Assembly: GCA_945907335.1 (NCBI GenBank)
Contig: CAMDSU010000034.1
Span: 1-12,687 of the forward strand
Reading direction: 5' to 3'
Length of the DNA: 12,687 nt
From: Bordetella parapertussis
Lineage (GTDB): Bacteria; Pseudomonadota; Gammaproteobacteria; Burkholderiales; Burkholderiaceae_C
Shown here: positions 7,599 to 12,687 of the stretch, piece by piece
Layout: every line of letters begins with the position of its first letter
How positions within the stretch are numbered: the first letter of the stretch is position 1
Notes under the pieces: generated by a model
Told to the model about the DNA's origin: nothing
Databases searched by the model: none
Seen by the model: only the letters and a program-made list of their open reading frames with translations
Position numbers and translations under genes: made by a program

Positions 7599-8900
7599 AT
7601 GCGTAAAAACACAACAAAATCAGATACAGCCAAAGCACCTCAACGCGTGGTGCTGGCCTATTCAGGCGGCCTAGATACCTCCATCATCCTCAAGTGGCTG
7701 CAAGACGAATACCACTGCGAAGTGGTCACTTTCACCGCCGATATCGGTCAGGGTGAAGAAATTGAACCGGCGCGCGCCAAAGCCATCAAAATGGGCATCA
7801 AGCCGTCAAATATTTTTATTGAAGATTTGCGTGAAGAATTTGTGCGCGATTTTGTCTTCCCCATGTTCCGCGCCAACGCTTTGTATGAAGGCGAATATTT
7901 ACTGGGCACTTCCATCGCCCGCCCCTTGATTGCCAAACGCTTGGTGGAAATTGCCCGCAAAACCAAGGCCGACGCGATCAGCCACGGTGCCACCGGCAAA
8001 GGCAATGACCAGGTACGTTTTGAGCTGGGCGCTTATGCATTGATGCCTAACGTGAAAATCATTGCACCGTGGCGCGAGTGGGATTTACTCTCTCGCGAAA
8101 AACTCATGCGCTATGCAGATCAGCATGGCATACCGGTTGACGGTGCCAAGCGCAAAGGCCCCGCGCCGTATTCCATGGACGCCAATTTGCTGCACATCAG
8201 CTATGAAGGCGGTATTTTGGAAGACCCGAACTACGCGCCGGACGACAGCATGTGGCGCTTGACGGTCAGCCCTGAAAAAGCACCGAACAAACCGCAAATC
8301 GTCGAACTCACCTACAAGCATGGTGACGTGGTGGCGATTGACGGCGTGCGTATGTCACCCGCGAAAGTGTTGGCACACCTGAACACCGTGGGCGGCAAAC
8401 ATGGCATCGGCCGTTTGGACAAAGTGGAAAACCGCTACGTTGGCATGAAGAGCCGTGGTTGCTATGAAACGCCGGGCGGCACCATTCTGTTGTCCGGTCA
8501 CCGCGCCATCGAATCCATCACCTTGGACCGCGAAGTGCTGGCACTCAAAGAAGACCTGATGCCGCGTTATGCGCGTCTGGTTTACAACGGTTATTGGTTC
8601 AGCCCCGAGCGTGAATTGCTGCAAGGTTTGATCGATGCATCGCAAGCCACGGCCAACGGCAAAGTGCGCTTAAAGCTGTACAAAGGCACCATCATGTGTG
8701 TGGGCCGCGAAAGCAAAACCGACAGTTTGTTTGACACCCGCATCGCCACGTTTGACGATGACGGCGGCGCATACAACCAGGCCGACGCCGGAGGCTTCAT
8801 CAAACTGAATGCTTTGCGCATGCGCATTGCCGCTAACCTGAAAAATGAACGCGAAACCAAAGCCGCGGCCCGCAAAACACCTGCCAAGAAAAAGGCCTGA
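7599..8900 (+). CDS. argG: Argininosuccinate synthase
   Basis: ArgG condenses citrulline and aspartate, using ATP and releasing AMP and pyrophosphate, in the penultimate step of arginine synthesis. The protein is 433 aa. The N-terminal ATP-pyrophosphatase domain carries the P-loop AYSGGLDTS (20-28). [10 protein letters not shown] (129-138) is the second nucleotide/aspartate-binding signature, and the synthetase domain follows. The sequence belongs to the common type beginning [12 protein letters not shown] rather than the E. coli-like type. The frame opens at 7545, but that codon lies inside the terminator T-tract. The ATG at 7599 gives a normal N-terminus. The last 15 or so residues ([15 protein letters not shown]) form a Lys/Ala-rich basic tail that I do not associate with the catalytic fold. 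The stop is 2 bp before ppnP, so the two are probably co-transcribed. Confidence 0.96.
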   Translation: MRKNTTKSDTAKAPQRVVLAYSGGLDTSIILKWLQDEYHCEVVTFTADIGQGEEIEPARAKAIKMGIKPSNIFIEDLREEFVRDFVFPMFRANALYEGEYLLGTSIARPLIAKRLVEIARKTKADAISHGATGKGNDQVRFELGAYALMPNVKIIAPWREWDLLSREKLMRYADQHGIPVDGAKRKGPAPYSMDANLLHISYEGGILEDPNYAPDDSMWRLTVSPEKAPNKPQIVELTYKHGDVVAIDGVRMSPAKVLAHLNTVGGKHGIGRLDKVENRYVGMKSRGCYETPGGTILLSGHRAIESITLDREVLALKEDLMPRYARLVYNGYWFSPERELLQGLIDASQATANGKVRLKLYKGTIMCVGRESKTDSLFDTRIATFDDDGGAYNQADAGGFIKLNALRMRIAANLKNERETKAAARKTPAKKKA

Positions 8901-8902
8901 AC

Positions 8903-9220
8903 ATGACGACCGAACATATACAAGGCGTGAGCATCGCCACCAAAGCCAATGTGTTTTTCGACGGCAAGTGCGTGAGCCACGCCATCGTCACGCCAAGCGG
9001 CGAGAAGAAATCGGTAGGCGTGGTGCTGCCCTCTCACTTGACATTCAACACCGCCGCGCCTGAAATCATGGAATGCGTGGCTGGTGCCTGCGAATACAAA
9101 TTGGCGGGCTCAGACCAATGGCAGCACTGCGGCGCTGGCGATAAATTCAGCGTAGCCGCAAATTCATCGTTTGAAATCAAAGTAGCCGAGAGCTACCACT
9201 ACATTTGTCATTTCGGTTGA
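8903..9220 (+). CDS. ppnP: Pyrimidine/purine nucleoside phosphorylase
   Basis: This 105-aa small cupin-fold protein is of the DUF1255/PpnP (formerly YaiE) family. The family phosphorolyses many nucleosides to a free base and ribose-1-phosphate, acting in nucleoside salvage in the cytoplasm. Recognisable stretches are ANVFFDGKCVSHAI (15-28), PEIMECVAG (54-62) and the C-terminal GDKFSVAANSSFEIKV (79-94), which carries the family NSSF motif. Length is normal for the family. An AAGG inside the final argG codons lies 7 nt before the ATG, and the 2-bp gap indicates an argG-ppnP operon. The only metabolic link I can suggest is that ArgG releases AMP. Genomic co-location may be incidental. Confidence 0.9.
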   Translation: MTTEHIQGVSIATKANVFFDGKCVSHAIVTPSGEKKSVGVVLPSHLTFNTAAPEIMECVAGACEYKLAGSDQWQHCGAGDKFSVAANSSFEIKVAESYHYICHFG

Positions 9221-9236
9221 GAAGATTGAGTCAGTA

Positions 9237-9262
9237 AAAAAGCCACCCTAGGGTGGCTTTTT
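9237..9262. terminator. Bidirectional intrinsic terminator between convergent genes
   Basis: This is a perfect 26-bp inverted repeat centred on CCCTAGGG. The GC-rich arms AGCCACCC/GGGTGGCT are flanked by A5 on the left and T5 on the right. Read on either strand it gives a hairpin followed by a T-run, so it can end both ppnP transcripts (from the left) and the nitronate monooxygenase operon (from the right). It fills most of the 57-bp convergent gap. Confidence 0.92.
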
Positions 9263-9277
9263 ATTTGTCTGAAAAAA

Positions 9278-10234
9278 TCACGCCGCTATCAAACGGCGTT
9301 TGGCGTCTTCAAATTCACGTTTGAATTGCGCGATCAAATCAGCGGTGCTCTGCACTTTGTCAATCACGCCGATGCCCTGCCCGCAACCCCAAATGTCTTT
9401 CCATGCTTTGGTTTTATCGCCTGCAAAATTCATTTTGCTAGGGTCACTCTCTGGGAGATTGTCCGGATCCATGCCCGCGTTACGAATGGAAGGCGCCAAA
9501 TAATTACCATGTACACCGGTGAATAAATTGCTGTAGACAATGTCATCAGAGTTGCTTTTGACGATGCATTGCTTGTACTCTTCTGCCGCGCGCGCTTCGT
9601 CTGTGGCAATAAAGGCTGAGCCTATGTAGGCGAAATCAGCGCCCATGGCCAACGAAGCCAAAATAGCACCGCCACTGGCAATAGAGCCGCTTAATGCCAC
9701 CGGGCCATCAAACCATTGGCGAATCTCTTGAATCAATGCAAAAGGACTTTTCACGCCAGCGTGGCCACCTGCTCCCGTGGCAACCGCAATCAAACCGTCA
9801 GCGCCTTTTTCAATCGCCTTGTGCGCAAATTTGTTGTTGATGATGTCATGCATCACCACACCGCCGTAGCTGTGCGCCGCTTGGTTGATCTCTTCGCGCG
9901 CACCCAATGAAGTGATGATCAGCGGCACCTTGTACTTCACACACAAGGCCATATCCTCGTCCAAACGCTCATTGCTTTTGTGAACGATTTGATTGATGGC
10001 AAAAGGCGCGGCAGGTTGATCGGGGTGAGCGCGGTTGTGGGCGGCCAATGTTTCGGTGATTTCAGCCAACCACTCATCCAATTGAGACAGAGGACGGGCA
10101 TTCAAGGAGGGCATGGAGCCGACCACGCCGTTGATACATTGCGCGATCACAGTTTTGGGGTTGCTGATGATGAACAACGGAGAGGCGATGACAGGAAATG
10201 TCATCGTTGAGAAAATGGCTGGGAGTTTGGACAT
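9278..10234 (-). CDS. Nitronate monooxygenase family FMN protein
   Basis: This is a 318-aa TIM-barrel flavoprotein of the NMO / 2-nitropropane dioxygenase-like family. Members bind FMN and either oxidise alkyl nitronates or act as related NAD(P)H-dependent reductases such as enoyl reductases, so the exact substrate is uncertain. Visible motifs: PVIASPLFIISNP near the N-terminus (14-26), the catalytic-histidine loop GAGGHAGVKSPF (154-165, H158), LSGSIASGG (181-189) for FMN phosphate binding, and GADFAYIGSAFIAT (198-211). The frame runs to a TTG at 10273, but the ATG at 10232-10234 is preferred because an AAGG lies 9 nt upstream and the sequence then begins like homologues (MSKLPAIFSTMTFPVIASPL). 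It lies 53 bp after the acyl-CoA dehydrogenase gene on the same strand, so co-transcription is likely but a separate promoter is possible. It ends at the bidirectional terminator. Confidence 0.88.
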   Translation of the reverse strand: MSKLPAIFSTMTFPVIASPLFIISNPKTVIAQCINGVVGSMPSLNARPLSQLDEWLAEITETLAAHNRAHPDQPAAPFAINQIVHKSNERLDEDMALCVKYKVPLIITSLGAREEINQAAHSYGGVVMHDIINNKFAHKAIEKGADGLIAVATGAGGHAGVKSPFALIQEIRQWFDGPVALSGSIASGGAILASLAMGADFAYIGSAFIATDEARAAEEYKQCIVKSNSDDIVYSNLFTGVHGNYLAPSIRNAGMDPDNLPESDPSKMNFAGDKTKAWKDIWGCGQGIGVIDKVQSTADLIAQFKREFEDAKRRLIAA

Positions 10235-10287
10235 GGATAGAGGCCTTAAAAGGTGAACAATTGAGTCAATCAAGCAAAGGCTGGTTT

Positions 10288-12081
10288 TTAGAACGCTTCC
10301 AATGCCATGGCAGTCACGCTGTCAGCACCTTGCACAATGCTGTCGCGCACTGAAGGCGCTTTGCTCAGAATATGGTCGGCATAAAAACGCGCGGTAACTT
10401 GTTTGGCCTGCAAGAAGGCTGTGTCAGAGTCACCATTGGCCAAGGCTTGGTGCGCGGCCACAAAGCTGCGGGCCAATTGCCATCCGCTGATCACGTTTCC
10501 AGCAAGCATCAAATAGGGCACGCTGCCCGCATAAGCGGCATTGGGGTTGCTGCTTGCTGCTTCAACGATGAAATTCACCACATCCAACAGCGCACTGCGC
10601 GCGGCAGCCAACCGATAAGCAATGGCTTTCGCGTCGTCGGAGCCGATCTTGAGCAACTCTGCTTCTGTCTTTTCCATTTGTGCGGCCAAGGCTTTGGGCG
10701 TTTGCCCACCGTCACGTGCGGTTTTGCGACCCACCAAGTCATTGGCCTGAATGGCTGTGGTGCCCTCGTAAATCGTCAAGATTTTCGCGTCACGGTAATA
10801 CTGCGCCGCACCGGTTTCTTCGATAAAGCCCATACCACCGTGCACTTGCACCCCAAGCGAGGTGACTTCCAAACTCATCTCTGTGCTGAATCCTTTGACC
10901 AGCGGCACCATGAATTCGTACACCGCCAAATTTTGTTTACGGGCATCGGCATCGGGATGGTGATGCGCCGCGTCGTAGGCCGCAGCAGCCACACTGGACA
11001 TGGCGCGGCAGCCTTCGGTGTAAGCGCGCATGGTCATGAGCATGCGGCGCACATCCGGGTGATGAATGATGGGGGCGGAGGCTTTGATGGAACCATCCAC
11101 TGGGCGGCTTTGCACACGATCTCGCGCGTACTGCACGGCTTTTTGGTACGCGCGATCGGCCACTGCAATGCCTTGCACACCAACCGCATAACGCGCAGCG
11201 TTCATCATGATGAACATGTATTCCAAACCACGGTTTTCCTGTCCCACCAGAAAACCGGTAGCGCCGCCGTGGTCGCCGTATTGCAGCACCGCGGTCGGGC
11301 TGGCTTTGATACCCAGCTTGTGCTCAATGCTTACGCAATGCACATCGTTGCGTGCGCCCAGTGTGCCGTCTTTGTTCACCATGAATTTAGGCACAACAAA
11401 CAAACTGATGCCTTTGATACCTTCGGGCGCGCCGCTGACGCGTGCGAGTACCAGGTGCACGATGTTGTCGGCCATATCGTGCTCACCATAGGTGATATAA
11501 ATCTTGGTGCCGAACACTTTGTAAGTGCCGTCGGCTTGCGGCTCGGCACGCGAACGCACCATGGATAAATCTGAGCCGGCTTGGGGTTCGGTCAGGTTCA
11601 TGGTGCCGGTCCATTCGCCACTGACCAATTTGTCCAAATAAGTGGCTTTCAAATCGTCGCTACCTGCGGTCAACAAGGCTTCAATCGCGCCATCTGTCAG
11701 CAATGGACACAGCGCAAAACTCAAACTAGCCGCATTCAACATTTCCACGCAAGCCGCACCTATGGTTTTAGGCAAGCCCTGACCGCCGCAATCCACTGGA
11801 TGCTGCAAACCTTGCCAGCCGCCTTCGGAATATTGTTTGTACGCCTGCTTGAAACCGGGTGCGGTCGTGACGTGTCCGTCTTTCCAATGCGACGGGTGTT
11901 TGTCGCTTTCCCAATTTAAAGGAGCCACCACATCTTGGTTGAAACGGGCACATTCTTCGAGCACAGCTTGAGCGGTTTCCAACCCCGCGTCTTCAAAACC
12001 AGGCATGCTGGCAATCTGATCAATTCGGGCCAAGTGCTGCATATTAAACAGCATGTCTTTGATAGGTGCGTTGTAGCTCAT
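10288..12081 (-). CDS. Acyl-CoA dehydrogenase with C-terminal extension (DmdC-like)
   Basis: This FAD enzyme oxidises an acyl-CoA to its 2-enoyl-CoA and passes electrons to ETF. At 597 aa it is much longer than classical acyl-CoA dehydrogenases (about 380-400 aa). It matches the long family that includes 3-methylmercaptopropionyl-CoA dehydrogenase (DmdC), with an extra C-terminal domain from about 465 on. FAD/substrate motifs include TEPQAGSDL (164-172) and GVQVHGGMGFIEETG (410-424). IYEGTTAIQ (437-445) contains the probable catalytic base E439. The real substrate is unknown; medium- or long-chain acyl-CoA and methylmercaptopropionyl-CoA are both possible, and no dmdA or dmdB is in the window. 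It follows etfA by 11 bp, which fits a dehydrogenase paired with its electron acceptor. The ATG overlaps no other gene, and the Shine-Dalgarno sequence (AAAGAGA) is modest. Confidence 0.92.
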   Translation of the reverse strand: MSYNAPIKDMLFNMQHLARIDQIASMPGFEDAGLETAQAVLEECARFNQDVVAPLNWESDKHPSHWKDGHVTTAPGFKQAYKQYSEGGWQGLQHPVDCGGQGLPKTIGAACVEMLNAASLSFALCPLLTDGAIEALLTAGSDDLKATYLDKLVSGEWTGTMNLTEPQAGSDLSMVRSRAEPQADGTYKVFGTKIYITYGEHDMADNIVHLVLARVSGAPEGIKGISLFVVPKFMVNKDGTLGARNDVHCVSIEHKLGIKASPTAVLQYGDHGGATGFLVGQENRGLEYMFIMMNAARYAVGVQGIAVADRAYQKAVQYARDRVQSRPVDGSIKASAPIIHHPDVRRMLMTMRAYTEGCRAMSSVAAAAYDAAHHHPDADARKQNLAVYEFMVPLVKGFSTEMSLEVTSLGVQVHGGMGFIEETGAAQYYRDAKILTIYEGTTAIQANDLVGRKTARDGGQTPKALAAQMEKTEAELLKIGSDDAKAIAYRLAAARSALLDVVNFIVEAASSNPNAAYAGSVPYLMLAGNVISGWQLARSFVAAHQALANGDSDTAFLQAKQVTARFYADHILSKAPSVRDSIVQGADSVTAMALEAF

Positions 12082-12092
12082 GGGGATTCTCT

Positions 12093-12687
12093 TTAAAGCA
12101 GTTTGACCAACTCAGGCACAGCAACAAATAAATCGGCTTCCAAGCCGTAGTCGGCCACGCTGAAAATCGGTGCCTCTGGGTCTTTGTTGATGGCGACAAT
12201 CACTTTGCTGTCCTTCATGCCGGCCAAATGTTGAATAGCCCCGCTGATGCCGCAAGCCACATACAACTGAGGCGCGACGATCTTGCCGGTTTGACCGACC
12301 TGCCAGTCGTTAGGCGCGTAACCTGCGTCCACCGCAGCGCGGCTGGCACCCAAGGCAGCGCCCAGTTTGTCGGCCAATGGCGTGATCACTTCGTTGAATT
12401 TCTCGGCGCTGCCCAAAGCACGGCCGCCAGACACAATCACTTTGGCTGCCGTCAATTCGGGGCGGTCGTTCTTGGCGATCTCGCTGCCCATGAACTGGCT
12501 TTTGGCGTCAGCGGTTGTGGCTTGAATCGATTCGACTGCAGCGCTGCCGCTGGTGGCAGCCGCATCAAAACCGGTGGTACGCACGGTGATGACTTTGGTG
12601 GCATCGGTGGCTTGCACCGTCGCCATGGCGTTGCCCGCATAAATGGGACGCTCGAAAGTGTCAGGGCTATCCACCCGCGTGATGTCG
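12093..12687 (-). CDS. etfA: Electron transfer flavoprotein alpha subunit, C-terminal part (cut by window edge)
   Basis: About 197 residues of EtfA are visible. The family is usually about 310 aa, so roughly the first 110 lie beyond the right edge. EtfA with EtfB carries electrons from acyl-CoA dehydrogenases to ETF:ubiquinone oxidoreductase. The visible part begins in the linker before the FAD domain ([16 protein letters not shown]) and contains the hallmark FAD-binding stretches [34 protein letters not shown] and the closing [20 protein letters not shown]. The frame continues to the window end with no in-frame start that fits, so the GTG near 12674 is not the true start. etfB is expected just upstream, outside the window. 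The acyl-CoA dehydrogenase follows 11 bp downstream. Confidence 0.95.
   Translation of the reverse strand, partial: DITRVDSPDTFERPIYAGNAMATVQATDATKVITVRTTGFDAAATSGSAAVESIQATTADAKSQFMGSEIAKNDRPELTAAKVIVSGGRALGSAEKFNEVITPLADKLGAALGASRAAVDAGYAPNDWQVGQTGKIVAPQLYVACGISGAIQHLAGMKDSKVIVAINKDPEAPIFSVADYGLEADLFVAVPELVKLL

Noticed and set aside
10260..10270. Short palindrome ATTGAGTCAAT in the gap between the acyl-CoA dehydrogenase and NMO genes
   Set aside because: The arms are only 5 bp and AT-rich, with no known operator match and no clear promoter beside it.
10235..10273. TTG start adding 13 residues to the nitronate monooxygenase
   Set aside because: The ATG at 10234 has a better-spaced AAGG and gives the usual family N-terminus.
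10372..11568. Long plus-strand open frame (398 codons) antisense to the acyl-CoA dehydrogenase gene
   Set aside because: It lies wholly within a clear enzyme gene on the other strand. Its translation is rich in His, Gly and Arg with no recognisable domain, and no ribosome-binding site or promoter is evident. Such frames arise from codon bias.

Overview
The window looks like chromosomal DNA from a betaproteobacterium of the order Burkholderiales, most likely Comamonadaceae-like. This is inferred from the gene order folC-dedD-cvpA-purF-metZ-gltX, the protein styles of ArgG, GltX and the etfA/acyl-CoA dehydrogenase/nitronate monooxygenase cluster, and the moderate G+C. It is a housekeeping region. 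I see no transposase, phage gene, CRISPR array, toxin-antitoxin pair or defence gene, and I do not claim a new system.

Left block (20-6860, all minus strand). Read in the direction of transcription, the order is folC, dedD (SPOR protein), cvpA, purF, metZ, gltX, then tRNA-Ala(GGC) and tRNA-Glu(TTC). The six protein genes are separated by at most 8 bp or overlap by 1-4 bp, so they are very probably one operon. A perfect TATAAT in the 39-bp gap after gltX suggests that the two tRNAs also have their own promoter. Several members handle glutamate or glutamine, or feed one-carbon metabolism: FolC adds glutamate to folates, PurF uses glutamine to start purine synthesis, MetZ makes homocysteine that folate-dependent enzymes methylate, and GltX charges tRNA-Glu.

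Middle block (6959-9220, plus strand). A divergent secreted glycine-zipper protein of unknown role ends at a clear intrinsic terminator. It is followed by argG (argininosuccinate synthase) and, 2 bp further on, ppnP (pyrimidine/purine nucleoside phosphorylase). A perfect 26-bp palindrome flanked by A and T tracts separates ppnP from the convergent right block and probably terminates transcription from both sides.

Right block (9278-12687, minus strand). The transcription order is etfA (cut by the window edge), a long DmdC-type acyl-CoA dehydrogenase and a nitronate-monooxygenase-family flavoprotein. EtfA would take electrons from the dehydrogenase, so this looks like an acyl-CoA oxidation cluster of unknown substrate.

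The points most worth a second look are a nine-cytosine run inside folC, the placement of tRNA-Glu just after gltX with an internal promoter, a GluRS lacking the zinc ligands of the E. coli enzyme, the lysine-rich tail of ArgG and the close argG-ppnP pair. No stretch longer than 300 bases lacks a gene.
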